DNA from: Chloroflexota bacterium
GTDB lineage: Bacteria; Chloroflexota; Dehalococcoidia; Lucifugimonadales; UBA3495
Reading direction: 5' to 3'
Assembly: GCA_028874075.1 (NCBI GenBank)
Contig: JAPPLU010000033.1
Span: forward strand, 1-33,841
DNA: 33,841 bases
Positions 7,435-16,788 of this stretch are shown here, piece by piece. The position numbers and the translations under genes are program-made. The notes under the pieces were generated by a model. It did not search any database and was not told the origin of the DNA. It saw nothing but the letters and a program-made list of their open reading frames with translations. Each line of letters opens with the position of its first letter. The first letter of the stretch is position 1.

Positions 7435-10400
7435 TTACAGGCCCTCGAACTTCTCAAGCACCAGCCGCCGGTATGCTGGCGTTATGGCGTTCTCAGTGAA
7501 GTCGGTGAAGATGAACCGCAGCTCGTCCTCAGTCAGCCCGTAGGCATGGGCCACCAGTGCGTCAATCTCCGCCCGCATACCGTTGCACTGGGCGTCGGTC
7601 AGGATCCCCCATTCTACCCCGGCTTCCGCTGCGAATCCGGCAAATCGCTCGTCCACGCAGGACAGCCGTGCTGCCAGTTCCCCAATGCGCTGCCATGGGG
7701 TGTTGTCCTGTGGCGGGAACGTGAGCATATTCAGTATGTAGAAACTCAAATGGAGTTTCACATACCTCCGCGCTTGCCAGTCAAATGGCAAACTGTTGAG
7801 TACGCCGAGCACACCAGCTTGGTTCATCGCATCAAACCCGTCGAACGCGATATAGGGTGCCGTATTAGTTAAAGGCGTTTTGGGTGGCACCAATCCGGCC
7901 ACAACGGTATCGTAGTCAACCGAATTAGTAACGTCATGGTATGCGATGCGAGCATGATTGACTGGATGGGTTGATGGGTCATCAAGCTCACGGGGTGTGA
8001 AGAATTTCTTTAATGTACGTGACCGTTTCCGGCGTCCGTTGAGCCACTCGAGTACTTCGTCCCAGTCAGCAAACCCGGCAGGGTCGTCTCCATGCGGGTC
8101 GTATGGGTGAAAGCTCCTAGCTTTCCATACCGGGGTCCCTGAACTGTGCCTGAAAAGGCGCCGGTCATTCGTCTCGTGTATCTCCGATACGAGAATTAGA
8201 CGAGACGAATGACCGGCGCCTTTTGAATTTTTTTTGTTGCCAGAAGGGACCAAGCCGGAAAATAGGACTCCGGCACGTAATTTTTCCAGCAATTGAGCGT
8301 GATCATCCGATTGCAGTGAAGGTATCTCCCAACGTGAAGATAGGACGGATGCTGGGACAGACACGCCACTGTCCCTTGAGCAATGGGTAAATTCTCTGAG
8401 GCTGGTTGAAGGGCCGGTGGTTCTCAAAACAAAATTGGTGGTTGCAGCCTCTCTCCTTGCTGCGACAAGTGCAATCGAAAACTGTGCATGGATAGGAAAC
8501 GCCCAATGCCTTGTGTTGCGAATCGTGTCAAGGCGGAGGACTGTGTTATCCTCAAACAGCCACTTCCTGAAATCCACAGAGCCATAGTTGACAAAGACAC
8601 CACTCGGAAGCACAACGCCGACATACCCACCTACACGGGCTAGATAGGAATACCGTTCACAGAATAATTTGTACAGGTCCGGATCTCCCACTCCTTGAAT
8701 TAAATATCCTCCCATCGGGCTAAAAAAGTTCCGTCTTGCTTCGAGTTCTGAAGCCAACGTGTCGATTTGATTGCGCAGATTCGGATACTGTCGGTCCAGT
8801 TCCACGATTCTAGCACGCTGTTCGCTTAGGTCTTTGATACCCCGCAATCCCGTATCATGCAGTGCGTAGAACGCGAGCTCCTCAACAGTGACTTCTTCCC
8901 ACGGCGGGTTGCCCACCACAACGTCGAACCCCGGACGCTCCCGATGAAAAACATTGGGAAACTCCAAAGGCCAGTGGAAGAAACGGTACTGTGCGGCGAC
9001 ATCTGTTGCTTGGTCGACGTTGTCTGCAAGTTCACCTCGCCCGTAAGCGCTTTGCCCGACGATGCGGTCTGAGTAAGATTCCAGTATGCGGCGCGCACCA
9101 GTCAAACCTAAAGGCTCGGAGGCCCACAAATCGAAAGCAGCGCGCAAGCCTACGGTGGTCTGACGAAGCTGGGCGCTCAATTCCTCGGAGCGTTTTACTT
9201 CGTCGGGAGTTCGGTCGGGAATAGCCGCAATTTCCCTTTGCGCTTGGGCAGCCCGGTTCATTGCGTCCCTTACCGGCTGAGTGTCCAACCGCTGTACCAT
9301 TGTGCTGCCAGCGGCACCGACTACCGAGGGGTCGGCCACGCCGATAAGGGCATCGCCGCACTTGAGATTGCTGCCCAGATAGGAGAGGGCCAGACCGGGA
9401 ACGAAGGACGCTAGCCACAGCGTCACGTTGGCGACTTCCACTGCCATGGGGGAAAGGTCAACGCCGTAAATACAGCGTTTCAGGATCAGCCTGCGTAGCA
9501 GGTCGCCGTCCTCTGGCTGCTGCGAAACCGCCCCGTCGTCGTGGCTCAATTCGCTGAGCTGTTGGGCGATTCCGGGCAAGCCACCAACCTCGGCCAGGAA
9601 AATCTCGATACGGTCGGCCATCATGTCCAGAGCAGCCGTCAGGAAGTGGGCGCTACCCATGGCCGGGTCCACCACCGAAAAATCAAACAGCCTCTGCGCC
9701 GCTTCACTGGGGTTCCGGTCCGCCGATTTCCTGACTTCGGCCAAGTGGTCGTCAAGGGCGGGCAACAGAGAATGGTTGAGCAAGTGGTCGACGAATTCGT
9801 GGCGAGTGTAGAACACACCTCCCGCCTTCCGTCCACCGGCCTCGGCTTGGTAATAGAGCTGCGCCTTGGTTACTTCCGGTTGCTCCCCAGCGTGTACAGG
9901 CCGGAACACATCGCCCCTAGCGTCGTAAGCCAAGTCTTCAGGAGCACGGGTTAGCCGCAAGGTCAGCAAGGCTTCATAGATCGCTCCCAAGTGGCCGATT
10001 TGCAGGCCGGCGTAGTCCAACCCCGGTGCGTCGGCCTTATCGGTTTCATAGGCGATGGACACTAGGGCGGGCGCCAGGTAAATGTCGGCAATCTCGGCCC
10101 GTTCCAGCAGGGCGCTTCCAGGGAACCCGTCGGCCGCGAACAGGCTGCCGTTGTAGGCGGGGACGCCGGCGGAGCGATCCCCGGTGCGAACCATCCGCAC
10201 GAGAGTCCGCAAGCGGTCCCAACGTTGGGTGGCTTTTCGGCTGAGAGAAGACCCGGCGAGGCGAGAATCCTCGGCCAGTTGACGTGCGCTGTGGGGCCGG
10301 TAAGCGGCAGAACCGATAGGGAGGTAGCCCCGCGCTTCGGTGTGCAGCAGGAACATGAACCGGAACACCAGGGTGAGCGCCGCCTCTTCAATCTGCCGAA

Positions 10401-11427
10401 GTTGCTCCCCGTCACTCAGGTCGGCGCCCTGTGATTCAAGATACTCACCCAGACCCCGGGCGATGTTGGGCAGCGCGTCCTTGATCAGCCGCTCTTCCAA
10501 GCCCCTGCGCAACTCTTCGCCAAAGTCCTTGGCTTCCGCAACCCACTCGGTCAGCCAGCCGTTTTCCTTCAATGACTCCGGCGCAAGAAGGCCGAGATAA
10601 AAGCGGTCTTTCCGTTCCAGCTCAGCCGTATCTATTTCCAGGTGCTGCCCGGTAGCCGGGCCGACCGGAGGACGCCGCTGGAAGAGCCGGTAGCGGCCGG
10701 ATGCCGCGAGGACGCCCCACTGCGCACCATACTGCCCACAGTCTGCCAGCACCATTCCTTCGGGGAGTTCCCCATTGTCCGTGAGTCGGCTGAAGTTGGC
10801 CGGATCACGGTGAGGATGCACTACAGCAACCGGGGCATTGTCGTACCGGAGCAGGTAGCCCCGGTGCGGAAGTTGCTCCACTTGGTAACCCATTTCCTGA
10901 AACAGCGAGCGCCATGCCATGCTGCCAATGCGTCCCCTGCCTTCAGCTGCGTCGGACAATCGCCCCTGGTTCACGGGCCAGCGCATCCGCTCCCGCAGGA
11001 AATGAGGAGTTAGCAGGTCCTTGACCCGAAGGCCGGGAACCACGGCTTCTTCAAGGCGGCTGAACTCTCTCGCCAGGAACGATGCGGCTTCACGGGCCAC
11101 CATCCTGCGGCTGGTTTCGAGCAGATCCAGCACCCGGCCGGCGGGCAACTCCCGTACGGGACGGGCGTCCTGCGGACCGGCTACTTGAACTTTCGCTTCA
11201 TCGTCCGATGGGGCCAGTAGGACCACAGGATAGGCTTGGCGACCCTTTCGCGCCTCCCACAATCTGCGGACTTCACCTTCGGCGGTCGCATCACCGGCCC
11301 ACAGCAGATGGTAGGCAGGCAACTCCCAAGCCGTTGCGGTAGAGCCGGCTTGGGAAGTCCAACTCCGGCCGGTTCCGAAGGTGGACTCAAGGCGCAAGGG
11401 TGTTGGGTTGGCGGTGGATGTTGGCAC
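7435..11427 (-). CDS. Large N6-adenine DNA methyltransferase (second of the operon)
   Basis: A 1330-residue class-I methyltransferase of the type IIG/PglX/DrmMI-like kind. Motif I DPAMGSAHFL lies near residue 587 and the catalytic motif NPPW near residue 841, preceded by FDVVVG. The first 550 residues are a large N-terminal region without clear nuclease motifs. The C-terminal 450 residues probably hold the target-recognition domain. It starts with GTG at 11427 preceded by AGGGA. It follows the SEC-C ORF by 26 bases and precedes the helicase by seven bases. A perfect 25-bp inverted repeat lies in the C-terminal coding part (residues about 1068-1092) yet keeps the frame. The expected role is host DNA modification or, with the helicase, self/non-self discrimination. 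Confidence 0.85.
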   Translation of the reverse strand: MPTSTANPTPLRLESTFGTGRSWTSQAGSTATAWELPAYHLLWAGDATAEGEVRRLWEARKGRQAYPVVLLAPSDDEAKVQVAGPQDARPVRELPAGRVLDLLETSRRMVAREAASFLAREFSRLEEAVVPGLRVKDLLTPHFLRERMRWPVNQGRLSDAAEGRGRIGSMAWRSLFQEMGYQVEQLPHRGYLLRYDNAPVAVVHPHRDPANFSRLTDNGELPEGMVLADCGQYGAQWGVLAASGRYRLFQRRPPVGPATGQHLEIDTAELERKDRFYLGLLAPESLKENGWLTEWVAEAKDFGEELRRGLEERLIKDALPNIARGLGEYLESQGADLSDGEQLRQIEEAALTLVFRFMFLLHTEARGYLPIGSAAYRPHSARQLAEDSRLAGSSLSRKATQRWDRLRTLVRMVRTGDRSAGVPAYNGSLFAADGFPGSALLERAEIADIYLAPALVSIAYETDKADAPGLDYAGLQIGHLGAIYEALLTLRLTRAPEDLAYDARGDVFRPVHAGEQPEVTKAQLYYQAEAGGRKAGGVFYTRHEFVDHLLNHSLLPALDDHLAEVRKSADRNPSEAAQRLFDFSVVDPAMGSAHFLTAALDMMADRIEIFLAEVGGLPGIAQQLSELSHDDGAVSQQPEDGDLLRRLILKRCIYGVDLSPMAVEVANVTLWLASFVPGLALSYLGSNLKCGDALIGVADPSVVGAAGSTMVQRLDTQPVRDAMNRAAQAQREIAAIPDRTPDEVKRSEELSAQLRQTTVGLRAAFDLWASEPLGLTGARRILESYSDRIVGQSAYGRGELADNVDQATDVAAQYRFFHWPLEFPNVFHRERPGFDVVVGNPPWEEVTVEELAFYALHDTGLRGIKDLSEQRARIVELDRQYPNLRNQIDTLASELEARRNFFSPMGGYLIQGVGDPDLYKLFCERYSYLARVGGYVGVVLPSGVFVNYGSVDFRKWLFEDNTVLRLDTIRNTRHWAFPIHAQFSIALVAARREAATTNFVLRTTGPSTSLREFTHCSRDSGVSVPASVLSSRWEIPSLQSDDHAQLLEKLRAGVLFSGLVPSGNKKNSKGAGHSSRLILVSEIHETNDRRLFRHSSGTPVWKARSFHPYDPHGDDPAGFADWDEVLEWLNGRRKRSRTLKKFFTPRELDDPSTHPVNHARIAYHDVTNSVDYDTVVAGLVPPKTPLTNTAPYIAFDGFDAMNQAGVLGVLNSLPFDWQARRYVKLHLSFYILNMLTFPPQDNTPWQRIGELAARLSCVDERFAGFAAEAGVEWGILTDAQCNGMRAEIDALVAHAYGLTEDELRFIFTDFTENAITPAYRRLVLEKFEGL
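8153..8224. repeat. Perfect 25-bp inverted repeat inside the methyltransferase gene
   Basis: The left arm (8153-8177, beginning AAAAGGCGCCGG) is the exact reverse complement of the right arm (8200-8224). The 22-base spacer itself contains a small hairpin, GTATC-TCC-GATAC (8178-8190). On the plus strand the right arm is followed by GAATTTTTTTTG, so it also resembles an antisense intrinsic terminator. The repeat is translated in frame on the minus strand. Confidence 0.95.
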
Positions 11428-11453
11428 GGTCGTCCCTCTCTATCGGACGATTG

Positions 11454-11651
11454 CTAACGCAACCGACGGCGTTTAACCGCCTCTACTTCGTCCAAGTGGC
11501 ATCTCTTGTATTTTACCCCACTCCCGCAAGGGCAAGGCCGGTTTCTGCCGGGCTTGTTTCCGACAAGCTGGAGAATGTCGTCCTGGTACTCAATCTCGCC
11601 GGCAACTCCGTGGGGATACTCTCCCCACAGGTCATCCTTGGCCGCGGTCAA
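11454..11651 (-). CDS. Small SEC-C zinc-motif protein, possibly N-terminally truncated
   Basis: The C-terminal part contains CPCGSGVKYKRCH, the zinc-binding SEC-C motif also found at the end of SecA and in many small accessory proteins. The only start in the frame is TTG at 11651, giving 65 residues. The frame stays open upstream to 11771 and that part also looks protein-like (LQRLILELAVPFFYRL), but it has no ATG, GTG or TTG and is closed by a TAG at 11772-11774. The gene may therefore have lost its N-terminus. It lies between the nuclease candidate (38 bases to the extended frame) and the second methyltransferase (26 bases), on the same strand, so it belongs to the operon. Its role is unknown. 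Confidence 0.6.
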   Translation of the reverse strand: MTAAKDDLWGEYPHGVAGEIEYQDDILQLVGNKPGRNRPCPCGSGVKYKRCHLDEVEAVKRRRLR

Positions 11652-11811
11652 TCCATAGCGATCGGTGTAAGCCAGCCGATAAAAGAACGGGACCGCCAGT
11701 TCGAGTATTAACCGTTGCAGGGTCAGGTCCTTTTCCGGGGCGTATTTGAGGCTAAGGCAGCAAGCCCCGTCCTAAAAGGGATCCAGATTGGCTAAATCCC
11801 AATAGCAGCGA

Positions 11812-12480
11812 TCAGATCCCGTTCACGTCAAAAAAGAGATGGGTCAAGCGAATAGTTCCGAACGGGTCGGGTCGCTGGTGATCAGATTGGAACACGGTTC
11901 TAAGCGGTTCTATCGGATCGCGCGGTCGCAAAGTGTGCATTCGCCCCATAGCGGGAGAGCGCTTCACATGATCATTGACACGTCCGAGTACCGCATCAGG
12001 AGAACCCCGGATTATATAGCCGACCATGGCGCCAGTTTGGACTTTCGCCCCGTAGTATCCGCAGACAAACCTAGCAATGCCGCACGCCACATACCGGCGC
12101 GCCAAGTCATCCGGCGCAAGGCGTTTACACTCTATGCTGAGATACGCCTCGTCGGTAAGCCTATCCCACGCTATGGCAATATCTATGCGGGGCGCTCGGG
12201 CCGGGTCTGACCGGCCTTGCGACATATCGTCAGAGGGTTCCACAAATTGGTACTGGGGCACAAACGCCAAGTTCCGCTCTCGGCGGATCTCCTTCATGCA
12301 CGCCACCAAGCGCACGGTGTAGTGGTCCTCGTAATCTCCAAACCTGGTGAACCCGCTTTCCCGCCAACGCTCGAACCCGTCAACAACCAGCCGAAGTGCG
12401 GCATTCTCGATATCCACGGATACCGCACGGGCGAGTGGAGCCGGTGAACCGAAGGCAAAATATTGCGATTCAGGTGTCAT
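11812..12480 (-). CDS. Putative PD-(D/E)xK endonuclease of the defence operon
   Basis: A 222-residue protein I do not recognise by name. The central region reads RIDIAIAW, then EAYLSIECKRL, placing Asp100, Glu117 and Lys119 in the order and spacing of a PD-(D/E)xK nuclease core (beta strand Asp, then E-x-K at the end of the next strand). This makes it the best candidate for the cutting subunit among genes otherwise encoding modification and helicase functions. Its ATG overlaps the stop of the upstream 990-aa methyltransferase as ATGA (12477-12480), indicating translational coupling. Family membership is inference from the motif; a structure-based search would settle it. Confidence 0.6.
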   Translation of the reverse strand: MTPESQYFAFGSPAPLARAVSVDIENAALRLVVDGFERWRESGFTRFGDYEDHYTVRLVACMKEIRRERNLAFVPQYQFVEPSDDMSQGRSDPARAPRIDIAIAWDRLTDEAYLSIECKRLAPDDLARRYVACGIARFVCGYYGAKVQTGAMVGYIIRGSPDAVLGRVNDHVKRSPAMGRMHTLRPRDPIEPLRTVFQSDHQRPDPFGTIRLTHLFFDVNGI

Positions 12481-15449
12481 GTGCGAATCGCTATGGTTTC
12501 TTCGCTAACGGTGGATGACGCCCGCATCAACTCGGAGATGGTTTCGTCGGCGTCGTTGTAAGCCGCCGATACCGTCCAGAACCGACGCTCTGCGGGTTTA
12601 ACAACATGGAATTCCTCGGTTTCATATACTTTGATATTCCTCCGAACATAGAAACTTCCCGCACGTTTCTCGATCGCAGTTCGTTCCAATTTGGCAAGGA
12701 GCGCATCGAGTTCCGGTTCAGCCGCTGAGCGCGGAGGGCGTCCCTGCGCCCCCCTTGGAGCCAAACGGAACGAAACAACACGGTATGGAGAGGTGCCTGG
12801 GTACACCGTCGCCCACAGTGTCCTATTGCCATCGGTGGTGGTCTCAAACACGTCGGCGTAGGCTTCAGCGTATGCCGTCAATTCGCTGACGGACGGCGGG
12901 TCGAAACCGTCCGACTGTAGGCCTCGGTAGTGTCGATCCACTGCCGTTCCCAAGAAATCCTCGATGAGTTGCCGCTCTGCCGCAGTCACTTCGTAAGCAG
13001 CGTAAACCAAATCGTCCAGTTCGTACCGCCAATCTTGGGCGTCGTAGTTCCGTTGTACACGGTCAACCACTTCTACCATCCTACTCTTGAGAACTGCGTC
13101 CGCTACAGGGATCGCGCATGGAAAGCGTTTGAATTCCGTAGAGCGGATAACATCACGCTCGACACCCCAGGTGCTGGTCGTCAAGAATTGGTAGTAACGA
13201 GCCAACGACGAATTAAGGTAGGCACATACGATCTTCAGATATTCCTCATCCTCGGAAGGCGCTGCTATTGCGGTGATGCTGCTGGTAAAAACCGCGTCTT
13301 CTCGAAGAAAGGCAGAAGCCAGGAAACCACCGGGCCTCGGCCCACCTCTAATCAAGACATGTGGACCCGAGTAAATGCGGAGATCACCGGTACGATGAAA
13401 CACTTCGCTTCCGATACGCGCCTCCGGGCCCGACGTAATGTGGAGGGGTTCCACCGAATCCACAGGCACATAACGCATCTCTGCGAGTTCGGGGGCGACG
13501 TTCTTATCACTGCCGCCGACCGTGGTACCTTCCCGAATCAACCAGCCACGGGCTCGCCCCACCTGATCAAGAGAGTGGAACCTTTCGTTGAGGTCATCAA
13601 TCAGCATGAGATCACGAGGAGTGCCCCACAACGCCACTTTCCAGATGTAACTATGGGAGGCGACCTGTCTGCGCGAAAACCGCTTGACCTCATCACCGGA
13701 CACAACGATGCCAGCCAAGCCTTCTGATAATGGCGATGGATGCAGGCCCAGGTACGTCAACTCATTGCGATCGTTATCCTCTTTGGAGGGCGCACGACAA
13801 AAAACAGCGACCGTAGGCGCTACGGAGCCGCGGAAGAGCGTGTGGCGAAAGGCCGAAAAGTCGACAACCTGAGTTACTTCATTGCCCAAGAAGAATTGAC
13901 GCCGAAATTCCCGGTTTTTGGGACTTTGGTTGAAAAGCACGCTTTTGCTGGGAGCCAGTAAGCATGTCCTTCCTCCGTCGGCGAGTAGTGCCGATGCCCG
14001 CCAAAGAAATGCCTGCGCGATTTGCTTGTCACCAATCGTATGTTTGTTTTCGCCGACATAAACGGCGGCGGGTTTGGTCAAGCTGCTTCGCCACGGCGGG
14101 TTTCCCACAACGACGTCATAGGTCTGCTCGTTGAAGGGAGCGTCTAAGTCGAAAAAATCGTTGACAAAAAGGTTGGTTCCTCTGAGTCTGGGGAAACGCA
14201 CGTCTTCCCAGATGCTTTTGGGTTCGAGGAAGTCCAGCAACGCCAAGTAACAGCTAAACGCCGCTACTTGGATCGCGTCCTCGCTTAAATCCACACCATA
14301 AATCGACTCTGTCAAGAGATCGCGAAGCTGGTTAAAGTTAGGGCTTTGCCAGCCGTGAGCGTGGCGACGGAGCGTGACCAACCTTCGGTACGCTTCCACA
14401 AGGAAAATTCCTGATCCGCATGCCGGGTCCAATATCCTGATTTCGTGCCGCTCTGATCCGAACGGGATAACTTCGTTGAGGACGAAATCGACGATTTCTA
14501 ATGGGGTATAGTAGGCGCCAGTTTGATTCCTGCTCTCGTCAAGGAATGTCTCATAGATTGCGCTGATAAGTTCGATGGGTATGTACTTGAAGTCGTATGC
14601 CCAAAAATAGAGCTGACCTGTAGTTACTTCCTCCCCCGCTAGGAATCGCCCCAACAACCGCAGGTGCTCCGGCTTTACCTGATCGCGCTCCAAGGCTTCG
14701 ATAGGAAACAGGTCACCATTGAACCGGTTGGCGAGATCGTCAAATAACCGGTAGGTCTCGTCCCATGATCTCTCCAACAGAATATGAAAGGTGCCTCCAC
14801 CGGCGATGCGGCGGTAATAATTGGAATCGATCACTTCGCGGTCTTCCAAGTAACGAACGAATATAGACCTCCCCAGCAGGCTGTTGGCCACCGACTTGGA
14901 TAAGCCATCGTTGATCAGTTGCTTGCGCACCTGCCCAAGATTGTCGAGCAGCCGGTTGTCCACCCGTTGCTTTCTGCTAAACGCCTCGTATCGCGCCTGG
15001 ATAAATTGTCCCGACACGACCTCGCGTCGCCGGTACTCGGACAGTTCGCGGCGGAGTTCCAGAACGTCCGAGACATGTCGCACCGCCTGCTTGAGCACAG
15101 TACCGTTTTCTAACGTCAATTGGTTGGAGTGTCGCATCGGTGGTGCGAAGCAGTTGTATACCCTTACTTCGTGAGGCAGAACGGCAATCAGCAGCGGGGC
15201 GCGGTTGTGATTCCAGAGTGCCCGGTGGATGCTCCAAAGGTGGTCGTTATCGACGTCCTGAAATTCCTTGAAGTAGACGACCGGCACGTTCCCGTGGAAA
15301 TAGACTGCGTCCATCTCGAGCTTGTCCCGAATCTCCTGCCATACGTAGGCGCGCTCATAGCCAACATCCGGCGTGTCTACAGTCACCAATCCTTCGTCGC
15401 CTTCGTACTCAAGAGCGTCGAAAACCTCCAGTAGCGCAGTCCCAATCAT
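12477..15449 (-). CDS. N6-adenine DNA methyltransferase (first of the operon)
   Basis: A 990-residue Eco57I/N6-MTase-type protein. Motif I DPACGSGIFL begins near residue 339, followed by IYGVDLSEDAIQVA (motif II/III region). The catalytic NPPW lies near residue 449 after YDVVVG. The N-terminal 150 residues (with MDAVYF and PVVYFKEFQDV) may be a degenerate or variant nuclease module but no clear active site was confirmed. The C-terminal half probably holds the target-recognition domain. The start overlaps the MerR stop as ATGA (15446-15449) and its stop overlaps the nuclease start the same way, so the three genes form a coupled unit. It differs clearly from the 1330-aa methyltransferase downstream, so the operon has two distinct methylases. 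Confidence 0.85.
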   Translation of the reverse strand: MIGTALLEVFDALEYEGDEGLVTVDTPDVGYERAYVWQEIRDKLEMDAVYFHGNVPVVYFKEFQDVDNDHLWSIHRALWNHNRAPLLIAVLPHEVRVYNCFAPPMRHSNQLTLENGTVLKQAVRHVSDVLELRRELSEYRRREVVSGQFIQARYEAFSRKQRVDNRLLDNLGQVRKQLINDGLSKSVANSLLGRSIFVRYLEDREVIDSNYYRRIAGGGTFHILLERSWDETYRLFDDLANRFNGDLFPIEALERDQVKPEHLRLLGRFLAGEEVTTGQLYFWAYDFKYIPIELISAIYETFLDESRNQTGAYYTPLEIVDFVLNEVIPFGSERHEIRILDPACGSGIFLVEAYRRLVTLRRHAHGWQSPNFNQLRDLLTESIYGVDLSEDAIQVAAFSCYLALLDFLEPKSIWEDVRFPRLRGTNLFVNDFFDLDAPFNEQTYDVVVGNPPWRSSLTKPAAVYVGENKHTIGDKQIAQAFLWRASALLADGGRTCLLAPSKSVLFNQSPKNREFRRQFFLGNEVTQVVDFSAFRHTLFRGSVAPTVAVFCRAPSKEDNDRNELTYLGLHPSPLSEGLAGIVVSGDEVKRFSRRQVASHSYIWKVALWGTPRDLMLIDDLNERFHSLDQVGRARGWLIREGTTVGGSDKNVAPELAEMRYVPVDSVEPLHITSGPEARIGSEVFHRTGDLRIYSGPHVLIRGGPRPGGFLASAFLREDAVFTSSITAIAAPSEDEEYLKIVCAYLNSSLARYYQFLTTSTWGVERDVIRSTEFKRFPCAIPVADAVLKSRMVEVVDRVQRNYDAQDWRYELDDLVYAAYEVTAAERQLIEDFLGTAVDRHYRGLQSDGFDPPSVSELTAYAEAYADVFETTTDGNRTLWATVYPGTSPYRVVSFRLAPRGAQGRPPRSAAEPELDALLAKLERTAIEKRAGSFYVRRNIKVYETEEFHVVKPAERRFWTVSAAYNDADETISELMRASSTVSEETIAIRT

Positions 15450-15943
15450 TGGAGCACCACCTTGGCGTCAACACCACCACCGTTCCCACCTCCCCACGCT
15501 TGAACGGACGAAACCTGTTGTTCGATTTCGTCCAACAAATCCGCTACGGGAAGGCAGAAAGCATACTGCCAGGAGATAGGATCCATCAGCTGTTCGTTCG
15601 ACCTCCTGATCAAGACACGGTTCCCGTCGGTGATGACCTCAAGCTCACCGATCGGGGCTGGCTCGTCCGCGAAGTCAGACAGGTTCAGAAGAGCACGGCG
15701 TATTTTCTGAAGGGACAAACCGGATTGACGTAGGCGGACAATGAGCTTGAGTTTCACTACGTCCAACAGCGTATAAAGCCGTCGGCTGCCGCTGCCACGT
15801 GCTTGGCGACCGTGGGGATGCGCCAAGGCTGTTTTGTCCCAATATCCTAACTTCCGTTGCGTCAAGCCAACAATCTCCTGCACTTCGCCCGACGTGAACA
15901 GGCGTGGCACGTGGTTTGACGATGTTGTCCTCAAGGTTGCCAT
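15446..15943 (-). CDS. MerR-family regulator leading the defence operon
   Basis: A 165-residue protein with an N-terminal MerR-type winged HTH: FTSGEVQEIVGLTQRKLGYW, then SRRLYTLLDVVKLKLIVRLR and GLSLQKIRRAL. The C-terminal part has no metal-binding Cys cluster, so a metal sensor is unlikely; it resembles the short regulators often seen at the head of restriction operons. ATG 15943 (MATLRTT) was chosen over the TTG at 15982 because that TTG is the first base triplet of a good -35 box. The start would then be nearly leaderless. The stop overlaps the next gene as ATGA, so regulator and methyltransferase are coupled. Autoregulation of the operon is likely but inferred. Confidence 0.8.
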   Translation of the reverse strand: MATLRTTSSNHVPRLFTSGEVQEIVGLTQRKLGYWDKTALAHPHGRQARGSGSRRLYTLLDVVKLKLIVRLRQSGLSLQKIRRALLNLSDFADEPAPIGELEVITDGNRVLIRRSNEQLMDPISWQYAFCLPVADLLDEIEQQVSSVQAWGGGNGGGVDAKVVLQ

Positions 15944-15953
15944 TTTGTAGCTC

Positions 15954-15982
15954 AAAGTACAAAAATAAAGCCCATGTGTCAA
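15954..15982 (-). promoter_or_regulatory. Promoter of the merR-methyltransferase operon
   Basis: On the minus strand TTGACA (15982-15977) and TACTTT (15959-15954) are separated by 17 bases. The ATG of the MerR gene follows about ten bases after the -10 box, predicting a very short or absent leader. Confidence 0.6.
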
Positions 15983-16106
15983 TCTTGGTTAAAGCGTGTT
16001 AGCAAATTCGCGGGTTGGGTGGTTCCGGGTCGGATGGACCTTGAGTGCCTCCAGTTGGTTCAGTTGGTGTAACGGACGGACCAATGACATAAAGTGGGAG
16101 CGGCTA

Positions 16107-16665
16107 ATGATGCAGGCCCTCCTGAAGATAGCCGACATGCCGGTCATCTTTCCTGTCCGCCTACGGGCGGAAGACACCATCGAGCGGGCCTTCGAGATGG
16201 AGACGGTGGACTACGTGGTCAAGCCCTTCTCGCCCACAGAACTGGCGGCCCGGGTACAGGCGGCCCTGCGGCGGTGGACCTGGCCGACCTCAATGGCACC
16301 CTCGGAACCCTGCGTGCGGGGCGATCTGACCATCGACTACGCCCAGGGACTGGTGATTGTGGCGGGCGAGCCAGTGCGACTTACGGCAATTGAGTACGAC
16401 CTCCCTCGTGAGTTTTCGGCATACGCCGGGAGAGGTGCTGACTCACCAGCACCTACTGCAATGAGCGTGTGGCAAGACCGATCCCGGAACCCCCCGGACA
16501 GTCCGCACCTACCTGGTTCAGCTGCGGCGCAAGCTGGTACAGGGGGCCAGGATTGACGCCCGAACGCCCGGCTTTGAGCTTGCTATCAGCGCCGGCGGAG
16601 ACAGTAGCGCGCCAGGAGCGGGTCTTCTACGCCCTGGACACACCGAGAGCTTTGGGATAGCCTGA
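16107..16665 (+). pseudogene. Remnant of an OmpR-type response regulator
   Basis: The first frame reads from ATG 16107 and contains the end of a receiver domain (ERAFEMETVDYVVKPFSPTE, with the conserved Lys of the KPF motif). It then enters the start of a winged-helix DNA-binding domain (GEPVRLTAIEYD). The phospho-acceptor half of the receiver is missing. After about 16430 the homologous sequence continues in another frame (VLTHQHLLQ, then a TGA, then TVRTYLVQLRRKL and DARTPGFEL) to a TGA at 16663-16665. It is thus truncated, frameshifted and carries an internal stop. No partner kinase is visible. Confidence 0.75.
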
Positions 16666-16788
16666 TAGTTCAGCCAGCTCAGCGCCCTTCGTTCTTTTGG
16701 GGGGAACCTCCCAGCGGAAAGCCAGCATTCATCCTGCTTGAGTCCAATAGGGGAGCCGTCCTGACAAAACCATCCATAGGTGAACGGG

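Noticed and set aside
4176..15449. Complete DISARM or BREX system
   Set aside because: No drmA/drmB, brxC, pglZ or Lon-like gene is present; only the methyltransferase and helicase parts resemble those systems.
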